Shown: positions 8,829 to 16,510 of the stretch, in pieces | Numbering within the stretch: position 1 is the first letter of the stretch | Layout: every line of letters starts with the position of its first letter | Made by a program: the position numbers and the translations under genes | NCBI GenBank assembly: GCA_021647365.1 | Contig: JAKIUW010000005.1 | Span: forward strand, 49,154 to 113,153 | Direction of reading: 5' to 3' | Length of the DNA: 64,000 nt | Origin: Cocleimonas sp. | GTDB lineage: Bacteria; Pseudomonadota; Gammaproteobacteria; Thiotrichales; Thiotrichaceae | Notes under the pieces: generated by a model | What the model was told of the DNA's origin: nothing | What the model saw: the letters and a program-made list of their open reading frames with translations, nothing else | The model's database searches: none

Positions 8829-8852
8829 CCTAACTTATGCCCATAAGTTAGG
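8829..8852. promoter_or_regulatory. Perfect 11-bp palindrome upstream of SH3 gene
   Basis: CCTAACTTATG and CATAAGTTAGG are separated by CC, about 20 bp upstream of the minus-strand start at 8809. No T run follows on either strand, so an operator is more likely than a terminator. Confidence 0.5.
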
Positions 8853-8965
8853 GTTGTTCTTTACTTTTACCATATTGAGTATAGCGTAAGTTGGCTACTG
8901 TATCAAACAAAACACTTTAAGTAAGGTGAGTTAAGTGCATGCTATAAAAGGAAAAAATTGATTTA

Positions 8966-10129
8966 TTATTTATTAACCACGTAGGTTTTAGTCATTACAT
9001 CCTGGCAGAGGATATTTCCTCTTGGCGAACAATAGAGATAAAAATTTACCGCTGCCGCAATGGGTGCGAAGGCGGTAATACAAACAAGTGTGGCAAGCAT
9101 TCGCAGAAATGATCGGTAGATTGTGATGGGGGACTCATCAATATCTACAACTTTTAACCTAAAGAGTAATTTTCCAACAGAGGCTTGATAACGTGATGCT
9201 TCCATAATGGGTGCAATGACTAGCATGTAAACTGCTGCCACGCTTAAAAGTGGGTATGAAACTGTTTTGTAATGGATGTTTATCCAAATAAATAAAAAAA
9301 TAAGAGATACGTCTACGATATATGCCATAAGACGTTGATAGTAATAGTCAGATTGTTTGCCTAGTTTTTTAGCTGTTATTTTTCTATAGTCTATTTTTGT
9401 TAAATTTAAAAAAGGGTAAATGGCATTTATTTGTAATCCATGAGACTTTTTGAATTCCCTCCATTGTTTGTCCCAGTGAAAGAGTGAGTTCAAATAATCT
9501 AAAATAGCTGTTTTCACCCACAATATATTTTGTTGCAATGATTTTTTATTGGTATTACTGACGACCTTAAAAATATGCTTACTGGCTTCGGAGCGAAATT
9601 CGAGGTCTAGCATTGAAGGTAATTCAGCTATAAATTCCCAATCACTGACTTTGCTATTCTTAGGATCTTCTTTTAGAAGTAATTTGACTTGAGTAATGAG
9701 CTTGTCCCAATCATCGTAAAGCTGTTGCTGGCGGTTATGCTCTTTAAGTTCAATATCAATACTGCTTATTTGTTGGCTGATTTCCCTATCTTGGCTTGTT
9801 GATCTATGTAGATTGTATTCACTCTCATCCGTTTCATCATCAATAACTGCATGATGATTAGTTAAATCTTTAACAATTACATCGCTACTAACATCATGTA
9901 AAAGTGGGGGGGTGTGCTTCTTATTTGGGGGAGTAAACCATTGTGGTGATGATTGTTTATTATCAGTGGTTGTTATACTAGCTAGAGCCTTTTTATAAGC
10001 CTCGTGTAGCTTCTTAAAGCCTTCAGGGTCATCATCTGGTTTGGTCGTTTTTAGCAGCTTGGCATAAGCGATCTTAATCGTTTTTTTACTACTGTCTTTG
10101 TCTATTCCGAGTATTTTCCAGCAGTTCAT
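8966..10129 (-). CDS. J-domain-like/RDD membrane protein carrying a translated C7 repeat
   Basis: 387 residues. Residues about 2-55 (CWKILGIDKDSSKKTIKIAY, then KPDDDPEGFKKLHEAYKKAL) look like a J-domain. The HPD tripeptide needed to stimulate Hsp70 is not present and KPD stands in its place, so co-chaperone activity is doubtful. A variable, charged linker follows. The C-terminal third (about 258-385) is an RDD-type membrane domain with about three hydrophobic segments and R-L-x-A-x-x-x-D at its start. The C7 repeat at 9892-9920 is read in frame as KHTPPLLHD (residues 71-79) without breaking the protein. The direction is the same as the SH3 gene, with 156 bp between. Function unknown. Confidence 0.75.
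   Translation of the reverse strand: MNCWKILGIDKDSSKKTIKIAYAKLLKTTKPDDDPEGFKKLHEAYKKALASITTTDNKQSSPQWFTPPNKKHTPPLLHDVSSDVIVKDLTNHHAVIDDETDESEYNLHRSTSQDREISQQISSIDIELKEHNRQQQLYDDWDKLITQVKLLLKEDPKNSKVSDWEFIAELPSMLDLEFRSEASKHIFKVVSNTNKKSLQQNILWVKTAILDYLNSLFHWDKQWREFKKSHGLQINAIYPFLNLTKIDYRKITAKKLGKQSDYYYQRLMAYIVDVSLIFLFIWINIHYKTVSYPLLSVAAVYMLVIAPIMEASRYQASVGKLLFRLKVVDIDESPITIYRSFLRMLATLVCITAFAPIAAAVNFYLYCSPRGNILCQDVMTKTYVVNK
9892..9920 (+). repeat. C7 repeat, single arm, inside a reading frame
   Basis: Full-consensus arm, CATCATG...GTGTGCTTC on the plus strand. It is translated on the minus strand as KHTPPLLHD within the J-domain/RDD protein. Confidence 0.95.
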
Positions 10130-10247
10130 GGTGATATTTGCGTATATTGAAAATTAAGATAGAGTCTAGCATTAACTAACAAGTGACATGCAATTCAACA
10201 TCACTGATAATACCTCACCCCTCGAATATTAAGAAGTAACCATTACT

Positions 10248-11582
10248 ATGCCTGGTAAAACATCTGGTAAGATTTTTATACAAACCCACGGTTGTCAAAT
10301 GAATGAGTACGATTCGGCTAAAATGCTGGATGTGCTGAAAGATTCAGATGGCATGGAGCTAACGGATAACCCTGATGAAGCGGATGTGCTATTGCTCAAT
10401 ACCTGTTCCATTCGCGAGAAAGCGCAGGAAAAGGTTTTTCATCAACTTGGTCGTTGGAGAAAAATAAAAGAAAAGAATCCAAACGTCATTATTGGTGTGG
10501 GTGGTTGTGTGGCGAGCCAAGAAGGCGAAGCATTGCAAAAACGCGCACCCGTGGTGGATGTGATTTTTGGTCCGCAAACCTTACACCGTTTGCCAGAATT
10601 GGTCGCAGAGGCAAAAAGTACCAAAAAATTTGTCATCGACATCTCATTCCCTGAAATTGAAAAGTTTGACAACTTGCCAGAACCCGTAGCTGAAGGTGTG
10701 AGTGCTTTTGTTTCGATTATGGAAGGCTGTAGCAAATACTGTACTTTTTGTGTGGTGCCATATACACGCGGTACAGAAATCTCCCGCCCCTTTGATGATA
10801 TTATTGCAGAGATTGCCAAGTTAGCAGAGCAGGGCGTTCGTGAGATCAATCTCTTGGGTCAAAATGTTAACTCTTATCGCGGTGATACGCATGATGGTGA
10901 AATAGCAGATTTAGCGATGTTGATTCATTATGTGGCAGCGGTTGAAGGCATTGATCGTATTCGTTACACCACCTCACACCCTGTTGAATTTAGCGATAGT
11001 CTGATTCAAGCCTATGCGGAAGTGCCTGAATTGGTTGATCATTTACATCTACCCATTCAAAGTGGTTCAGATCGTATTCTCGCAGCGATGAAGCGCGGGC
11101 ATATGGCAATAGAGTACAAACAAAAAATCAGGAAATTACGCGAAGTTCGTCCTAGTATTAGTTTATCGTCTGATTTTATTATCGGTTTCCCAGGTGAAAC
11201 GGATAAAGACTACGAAGACACCATGAAGCTGATCGAAGACATAGGTTTTGATAGGAGTTTTAGCTTTATTTATAGCGCAAGACCTGGCACACCAGCGGCA
11301 TCATTTGAAGATGATGTGCCGATGGCTGTAAAGAAAACTCGTCTTTACCGATTGCAACAACGCATTACTGAGATGGAACAAGAAATCAGTAAAAAAATGG
11401 TGGGAACAGTCGTTAAGGTTTTGGTCGAAAAAGTATCTGTGAAAGATGAAAAACAAGTCGCAGGTAGAACAGAAAATAACCGCATTGTGAATTTTGACGG
11501 TGATCAGTCGCTTATCGGAAATTTTGCAGAGGTTGAAATTACCGAAGCGCAACCCAATTCTCTACGTGGTAAGTTAGTTTAA
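10248..11582 (+). CDS. miaB: tRNA-2-methylthio-N6-dimethylallyladenosine synthase
   Basis: Radical-SAM methylthiotransferase that adds the 2-methylthio group to i6A37 of tRNAs reading UNN codons. The 444-residue length fits MiaB. The N-terminal UPF0004 domain holds Cys16 (THGCQMNE), Cys53 (NTCSIR) and Cys87 (GGCVAS) for the auxiliary cluster. The radical-SAM cluster is CSKYCTFC, with C161, C165 and C168. A TRAM domain is at the end (about 375-440). In E. coli miaB is followed directly by ybeZ-ybeY-ybeX-lnt. Here the same genes resume at 14096 after a 2.5-kb insertion. Confidence 0.97.
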   Translation: MPGKTSGKIFIQTHGCQMNEYDSAKMLDVLKDSDGMELTDNPDEADVLLLNTCSIREKAQEKVFHQLGRWRKIKEKNPNVIIGVGGCVASQEGEALQKRAPVVDVIFGPQTLHRLPELVAEAKSTKKFVIDISFPEIEKFDNLPEPVAEGVSAFVSIMEGCSKYCTFCVVPYTRGTEISRPFDDIIAEIAKLAEQGVREINLLGQNVNSYRGDTHDGEIADLAMLIHYVAAVEGIDRIRYTTSHPVEFSDSLIQAYAEVPELVDHLHLPIQSGSDRILAAMKRGHMAIEYKQKIRKLREVRPSISLSSDFIIGFPGETDKDYEDTMKLIEDIGFDRSFSFIYSARPGTPAASFEDDVPMAVKKTRLYRLQQRITEMEQEISKKMVGTVVKVLVEKVSVKDEKQVAGRTENNRIVNFDGDQSLIGNFAEVEITEAQPNSLRGKLV

Positions 11583-11611
11583 TTGTAACGGGGTGTTGGT
11601 ACGGGAAATAT

Positions 11612-11647
11612 GATGAGAGAAAAATCAAGGTGATTTCTCCAGTTTTT
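11612..11647 (+). terminator. Possible terminator after miaB
   Basis: GAGAGAAAAATC and GATTTCTC form an imperfect stem about 30 bp after the miaB stop, followed by a run of six T. Confidence 0.35.
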
Positions 11648-11765
11648 TAAAAATGAAATTAATAGTAATTCTATTGAACGATTTTTTAAGAATAATTTGA
11701 GGAGCTCAAACTGTTTTTATTCATTATATTTCTCGTATCAACGTCCCCCAGTAAAAGGATTTAAT

Positions 11766-12638
11766 ATGAAGTGGCGTGATAGAAAACAAAGCACAAATGT
11801 AGATGATAGAAGATCAAGTAGTGGGCGTGGTGGTGGAAGAGGCTTGCCTTCAATTGGCACATTAATGTTTTTATGGCCTTTACTTAAACCCTTATTAAAA
11901 TCTAAGTTAGGGCTTGCCGTTGTGGGTGTTGGCGCGGCGGCGTACTTCTTTATGCCTTCCATTATCGGGATGGGTGGAAGCTCTAAACCAGCAGATACAA
12001 AGGCAGATGATGTTCAAGCAGCATTTATTAAAACAGTTCATGCTGATACTGAAAAAGTTTGGAGTAATATTTTTGCTCAAGCAGGGGAGCGCTATCCCGC
12101 GCCTGAGTTAGTACTTTATCGTGGTGGAACAGACAGCAGATGCGGTCCTGCAAAAGCAGGAATGGGCCCTTTTTACTGTCCTTCAGATCAAAAAATTTAT
12201 GTGGATTTAGTTTTTTTTAGAGACTTAAAAAATAAGCATGGCGCTGGTGGTGATTTTGCACAAGCGTATGTTTTAGCGCATGAAATTGGTCATCACATTC
12301 AAAATAAGGAAGGTACTTTGGATAAGGTGCAGCGCGCCAAGCAGCGCGTAAGTGGTTCTGATGATAATAAATTACAGGTTATGGTGGAGCTTCAAGCAGA
12401 TTGCTATGCAGGTGTTTGGGCGAACCAAGCGCAGAAACAGTTTAAGATGTTAGAAGCAGGCGATATTGAAGAGGCCCTAACGGCGGCGGCATCTATTGGC
12501 GATGATCGTTTACAAAAGCAAGCGCAGGGTTTTTCTATTCCTCACACATTTACACACGGTAGCTCAAAGCAACGTGTAGAGTGGTTTGCCAAAGGTCTTA
12601 AAAGCGGCATGATGCGGGATTGTAATACGTTTAAGTAG
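11766..12638 (+). CDS. ypfJ: YpfJ-family neutral zinc metallopeptidase
   Basis: 290 residues from ATG 11766, chosen because AAAGGA lies 7 bp upstream and the family N-terminus (MKWRDRKQS, then a Gly/Arg-rich stretch) starts there. One membrane anchor sits near 45-68 (KLGLAVVGVGAAAYFFM). The catalytic zinc motif HEIGHH appears in LAHEIGHHIQ, and a downstream Glu ligand is likely in VELQADCYAGVW. Cys pairs flank CGPAKAGMGPFYCP. Length and layout match the putative neutral zinc metallopeptidase family. The substrate is unknown. It is the first gene of the block that separates miaB from ybeZ. Confidence 0.9.
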   Translation: MKWRDRKQSTNVDDRRSSSGRGGGRGLPSIGTLMFLWPLLKPLLKSKLGLAVVGVGAAAYFFMPSIIGMGGSSKPADTKADDVQAAFIKTVHADTEKVWSNIFAQAGERYPAPELVLYRGGTDSRCGPAKAGMGPFYCPSDQKIYVDLVFFRDLKNKHGAGGDFAQAYVLAHEIGHHIQNKEGTLDKVQRAKQRVSGSDDNKLQVMVELQADCYAGVWANQAQKQFKMLEAGDIEEALTAAASIGDDRLQKQAQGFSIPHTFTHGSSKQRVEWFAKGLKSGMMRDCNTFK

Positions 12639-12678
12639 TATACTCATCACAGCGCCATTAAGTTAAGCACCCATCCCT

Positions 12679-12710
12679 AACCCTCCCCCTGCTAGGTGGA
12701 GGGGGTTTTT
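12679..12710 (+). terminator. Probable terminator after ypfJ
   Basis: ACCCTCC pairs with GGAGGG(GG)T around a CT-rich loop and is followed by five T. About 40 bp after the stop. Confidence 0.45.
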
Positions 12711-12737
12711 CTTAATGATATTGGCTTTACATTAAAG

Positions 12738-12766
12738 CATCATGTAAAAGTGGGGGGGTGTGCTTC
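12738..12766 (+). repeat. C7 repeat, single arm
   Basis: Full consensus, CATCATG...GTGTGCTTC. It lies 16 bp before the start of the broken LysE gene. Confidence 0.95.
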
Positions 12767-12782
12767 GAGGCATAGGATATTT

Positions 12783-13120
12783 ATGGATCAGTATTTATTG
12801 TCTTTCTTTGTTGTAGCAATAATGGTTGCTAGCCCGGTTCTGGGGTGATTATTACCTTATCCAATGCGATTCGTCATGGTGTAAAGCCAGCATTGTTAGG
12901 TGTGCTTGGGATTGCATTGGGCATACTCATTATTGCGATTATTTCAGCGAGTAGTTTAGGTGTTTTATTAGCAACATCCGCAGTTGCCTTCACTGTTTTG
13001 AAATATATCGGTGCAGCTTATTTAATCTATCTGGGCATCAAACTTTGGCGCTCACCTACCATTACGCTAATATTTGTAATAAAGAATATAGAAGCACCCC
13101 CACTTTTACATGATTATTAA
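12783..13120 (+). pseudogene. LysE-family amino acid exporter, frameshifted and 3'-truncated
   Basis: An ATG at 12783 opens a LysE-type N-terminus (MDQYLLSFFVVAIMVASP), which stops at 12846-12848. The family continues in the next frame from about 12845 (IITLSNAIRHGVKPALLG, three hydrophobic segments, then YLIYLGIKLW). Adding one base near 12837 restores the usual ASPGP-like motif. Homology ends after LWRSP, about 95 residues into a family of about 205. The frame then runs into a second C7 arm, read as EAPPLLHD. The gene is therefore bracketed by C7 repeats, broken by a frameshift and missing its second half. An intact family member is at 20688-21293. Confidence 0.8.
13091..13114 (+). repeat. 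C7 repeat, single arm, shortened variant
   Basis: GAAGCACCCCCACTTTTACATGAT: forward orientation, lacking part of the ACAC/C run. It forms the 3' end of the LysE pseudogene frame. Confidence 0.85.
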
Positions 13121-13191
13121 TTAATCAGTTGAAAATCCTACAATATCACTTTGTAGAATAGGTTCATCAAAATATACTAGGTCAATATAAG

Positions 13192-13866
13192 ATGTTTAAT
13201 AAAGTTATTACATTAATTGTAGTTGTAGCCACCTCCCTAACCACCAGTGCAATATGGGCAGATGATTCCTATATATTTGCCCTACTAGATAAAAATAGAA
13301 CCGAACATACTCTCTTGAAAATCCCTAAGTCATCAGTAGAAAAGTTCTCTGGATGGAAATACCAAAGAACTGGCTCAAAATCCATAAGCGTATGGTATCC
13401 ATCTATGAAAGATAGATTATCGTATAATTTATGGACTTCAACTGCTAAGGAGATTGCTACCGCTAAAATAAAACCTGAGGATAATGAGAGAAAACTATCT
13501 ATTAAAATAGGAGCTCGCATTATTTCCCCAGAAACCACATTGGATACCTCTAAAATACCGTCATTTTGTGATAGAGAGACATCAGTTGCATACAAATACC
13601 TTGAAGATGGAAGCAGAGGAGATTTCCGTCGATACATTCAGTCCTCCCCTGGCAGTGTGAGTCTTAATATACTTTACCTTCCACTAAAACCGATTAAAGG
13701 CATCTACTGTATGAGATGCGTGGAGAACGCTAACTGTAGAGTTTACGGAGTGACTGACTCAAAAATTTCATATCAAGCTTTCTATGAAGAAGAAAGGATA
13801 CCTAAAGAGACTTTAGATATACATCAAACAATTGGAAAATACTTAGATAGTAAAATTGTTAAATAA
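13192..13866 (+). CDS. Exported protein of unknown function
   Basis: 224 residues with a clear signal peptide (about 1-24, cleavage after IWA). The mature part is mixed alpha/beta with no recognised motif. Four Cys late in the chain (CMRCVENANC and CDRETS) suggest disulfides in the periplasm. Base composition is more AT-rich than the flanking core genes. With the LysE pseudogene and C7 repeats on both sides, this suggests acquired DNA inserted between miaB and ybeZ. No function is proposed. Confidence 0.65.
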   Translation: MFNKVITLIVVVATSLTTSAIWADDSYIFALLDKNRTEHTLLKIPKSSVEKFSGWKYQRTGSKSISVWYPSMKDRLSYNLWTSTAKEIATAKIKPEDNERKLSIKIGARIISPETTLDTSKIPSFCDRETSVAYKYLEDGSRGDFRRYIQSSPGSVSLNILYLPLKPIKGIYCMRCVENANCRVYGVTDSKISYQAFYEEERIPKETLDIHQTIGKYLDSKIVK

Positions 13867-13975
13867 CGTAGGTGCTTTTCATCACTAAGTTGAGATAAAT
13901 GAACTCAGGTGGAAATACTTAATTAGCATTATCAATTACCTTCACTGAACAAATGGGGTCCTATATTCTATATAA

Positions 13976-14003
13976 AAGCACACCCCCCCACTTTTACATG
14001 ATG
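13976..14003 (+). repeat. C7 repeat, single arm (decayed partner)
   Basis: Consensus AAGCACA-C7-ACTTTTACATGATG in forward orientation. CATGCTAAAGT about 17 bp on resembles the start of an inverse arm that has lost its G run. Confidence 0.9.
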
Positions 14004-14095
14004 CTTTTTATAATTCATGCTAAAGTATCTATAAACCTACGAGAACGTAGTTATTTACAAACCAAACAAATAAACAAAAGGAAACCTCACACCAC

Positions 14096-15145
14096 TTGAA
14101 CACAACTACCATTGCTAGCAAACCTACAGCACTTAGTGAGGACGATACTAACCGTCACTCAATAAGCCTCCACCTTGAGCCAGAAGATAATCTACGCTTA
14201 ACCAATTTATGCGGTCAGTTTGATAAGCATTTACGCCAAATTGAAGCACACTTTGATGTTGAGATTAGCAATCGCGCGTTTCAATTTAATATTATGGGTG
14301 TTCCGTTACAGTCTCAAAAAACAATAAACCTTTTACAAAAGCTATATGCACTCACAAGCTCGGAAGATCTCGCGCCTGAGAAAATCCACCTTTATTTACA
14401 AGAGTCGAATCACGATCAAGGCGATGTAAAATCATCGAAAGATAAAAAAAATGAGGTAGCCTCGGCGGTTATTCGAACCAAGCGTGGCATGATTCGTGGT
14501 CGTGGCCCGAATCAAAGTCACTATATTCGCAGCATTCAAACCAGTGATTTAACTTTTGGGGTTGGCCCCGCTGGTACAGGTAAAACTTATTTGGCAGTGG
14601 CGTGTGCGGTTGAAGCGCTTGAGCGTGATGAAGTACGTCGCATTATTTTAGTACGTCCTGCGGTTGAGGCGGGCGAGAAGCTGGGTTTCTTACCCGGTGA
14701 TTTATCCCAAAAAGTTGATCCTTATTTACGCCCAATGTATGACGCATTGTACGAAATGCTCGGCTTTGAAAAAGTCGATAAGTTGATCGAAAAAAATGTC
14801 ATTGAAGTTGCACCACTGGCGTATATGCGTGGTCGTACTTTAAATGATTCATTTATCATTATGGACGAAGCTCAAAATACCACGGTTGAACAAATGAAAA
14901 TGTTTCTAACGCGTTTGGGTTTTGGCTCGACCGTTGTGGTGACGGGAGATATTACCCAGATTGATTTACCCAAAAGCCAGCTTTCAGGGTTGAAGCACGT
15001 GATTAACATCCTGCAAGGCGTTAAAGAAATCCGCTTTAGTTTTTTTGAATCAAAAGATGTGGTGAGGCATTCTTTGGTACAACGTATTGTTGAGTTGTAT
15101 GCTGAGCATGAAGAGCCGCCCAAAGAGATGAAACACAGCGAATGA
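14096..15145 (+). CDS. ybeZ: PhoH-like NTPase
   Basis: 349-residue cytoplasmic NTPase of the YbeZ/PhoH family, linked to 16S rRNA maturation together with YbeY. Walker A is GPAGTGKT near 158. Walker B is the hydrophobic run FIIMDEAQNTT near 255, followed by VVTGDITQIDLP. A conserved N-terminal region (LSEDDTNRHSISL) precedes the core. The start is TTG at 14096, about 12 bp after AAAGGAAA; no ATG occurs until well inside the conserved region. Its stop overlaps the ybeY start by 4 bp, so translation is coupled. It is the first gene of a ybeZ-ybeY-corC-lnt-nif3 run. Confidence 0.93.
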   Translation: MNTTTIASKPTALSEDDTNRHSISLHLEPEDNLRLTNLCGQFDKHLRQIEAHFDVEISNRAFQFNIMGVPLQSQKTINLLQKLYALTSSEDLAPEKIHLYLQESNHDQGDVKSSKDKKNEVASAVIRTKRGMIRGRGPNQSHYIRSIQTSDLTFGVGPAGTGKTYLAVACAVEALERDEVRRIILVRPAVEAGEKLGFLPGDLSQKVDPYLRPMYDALYEMLGFEKVDKLIEKNVIEVAPLAYMRGRTLNDSFIIMDEAQNTTVEQMKMFLTRLGFGSTVVVTGDITQIDLPKSQLSGLKHVINILQGVKEIRFSFFESKDVVRHSLVQRIVELYAEHEEPPKEMKHSE

Positions 15146-15642
15146 TTGAAGTAGCGCTTCAAAACCCCTACGATTTTGATACGATTCCTAACGCACTAGA
15201 TTTACAAAAATGGTCAAATGCAGCGTTACAACCTCAAAACAAAGCCGTAAGCCTTGTGATTAGGGTTGTAAACGAAGAAGAAGGGGTTGAGTTAAATCAT
15301 GCCTATCGCGATAAAAATTCAGCCACCAACGTGTTATCATTTCCTTATGACGTGCCAGACTATGCGGTGGATATTCCTGAGTTGCAGGATGCGTATTCGC
15401 AACAGCATTTGGGTGACTTGGTCCTTTGTGAAAAAGTTGTAATAGAAGAAGCCAAAGCGCAAAATAAAACAGCAGAACAACATTGGGCGCACTTGATTGT
15501 TCATGGCGTTTTACACTTGCAAGGTTATGATCATATTAACGATGATGATGCGCTAAAGATGGAATCTTTAGAAATTAAAATATTGAAAAGTTTGGGATTT
15601 AAAAACCCTTATAATCCTGAATTCAGTGATGAGAACCGCTAA
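15142..15642 (+). CDS. ybeY: Endoribonuclease YbeY
   Basis: Single-strand endoribonuclease for 16S rRNA 3'-end maturation and ribosome quality control. It has 166 residues. The zinc site HGVLHLQGYDH gives H121, H125 and H131, the family H-x3-H-x5-H pattern. The conserved NVLSFPYD motif lies at 63-70. The ATG overlaps the ybeZ stop (ATGA), a typical coupled pair. corC starts 7 bp downstream. Confidence 0.96.
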   Translation: MIEVALQNPYDFDTIPNALDLQKWSNAALQPQNKAVSLVIRVVNEEEGVELNHAYRDKNSATNVLSFPYDVPDYAVDIPELQDAYSQQHLGDLVLCEKVVIEEAKAQNKTAEQHWAHLIVHGVLHLQGYDHINDDDALKMESLEIKILKSLGFKNPYNPEFSDENR

Positions 15643-15648
15643 CAAAAA

Positions 15649-16491
15649 ATGAAACAACAAGATAGTAAAAGTAAGCCACGACCGTGGTATCAGCGCTGGA
15701 TAAGAAACACGTTTGATATTTGCGTGTCCAATCGCGAGGAACTCATCAACGAGCTTCGCCAATCTCAAAAAAATGCCATAATCTCATCAGAGTCACTTAG
15801 CATGATTGAAGGTGTCATGCAGGTGGATAACCTCCAAGTGCGCGATATTATGATTCCACGCGCCAATATTCGCTTTATACATCTGGATGATAGTTACCAC
15901 GATATTCTTGCTACGGTGATGGATGCAGGTCACTCTCGCTACCCAGTATTTGATGCGGATCGTGATGATGTTGAAGGCATTTTATTGGCTAAAGATTTAC
16001 TCAACTATGTTGCTAAAGAGGGCAATTTTGATATTGACGATATTCTGCGCCCTGCATCGTTTGTGCCTGAAAGCCAAAATCTGAATACTTTATTAAGTCA
16101 ATTTAGAAATAGCCGAAACCACATGGCAATTGTGGTGGATGAATATTCAGGCACGTCAGGCGTGGTGACCATCGAAGATGTGTTGGAACAAATTGTTGGT
16201 GACATTGATGATGAACATGATGATGTGGATGATAAAAAGAATATTTTAGATCAAGGCGATGGACGCTACACCGTAAAAGCTAATACCGAAATTGAAGAGT
16301 TTAATGAATATTTTGAATGCAATATGAGCGTGGGTAAATTTGATACTATTGGTGGATTGGTTAGCCAAAAAGCAGGAAAAATACCAAAGCAGGGCGAAGA
16401 AGTTATGCTTACACCGTTCAAATTTAAAGTCTTGCGTAGCGATGGTCGAAAAATTCAGTTACTTGAAATCAATAAAGTTGACGGCGCTTAA
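15649..16491 (+). CDS. corC: CorC/YbeX CBS-domain protein
   Basis: 280 residues. Two CBS domains follow the entry sequence VRDIMIPRANI (about 65-185), with the second in FVPESQNLNTLLSQF...VVDEYSGTSGVVTIEDVLEQIVG. The C-terminal CorC_HlyC (transporter-associated) domain starts near 200. There are no membrane segments, as in E. coli YbeX. The family has been linked to magnesium/cobalt homeostasis and, through ybeY and ybeZ linkage, to ribosome metabolism. Part of a tight operon, 20 bp before lnt. Confidence 0.93.
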   Translation: MKQQDSKSKPRPWYQRWIRNTFDICVSNREELINELRQSQKNAIISSESLSMIEGVMQVDNLQVRDIMIPRANIRFIHLDDSYHDILATVMDAGHSRYPVFDADRDDVEGILLAKDLLNYVAKEGNFDIDDILRPASFVPESQNLNTLLSQFRNSRNHMAIVVDEYSGTSGVVTIEDVLEQIVGDIDDEHDDVDDKKNILDQGDGRYTVKANTEIEEFNEYFECNMSVGKFDTIGGLVSQKAGKIPKQGEEVMLTPFKFKVLRSDGRKIQLLEINKVDGA

Positions 16492-16510
16492 TCAGCGCTA
16501 AACATCTCAT

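Noticed and set aside
8966..10129. Calling this protein DnaJ or a functional co-chaperone
   Set aside because: The HPD motif is missing and there are no Gly/Phe or zinc-finger regions.
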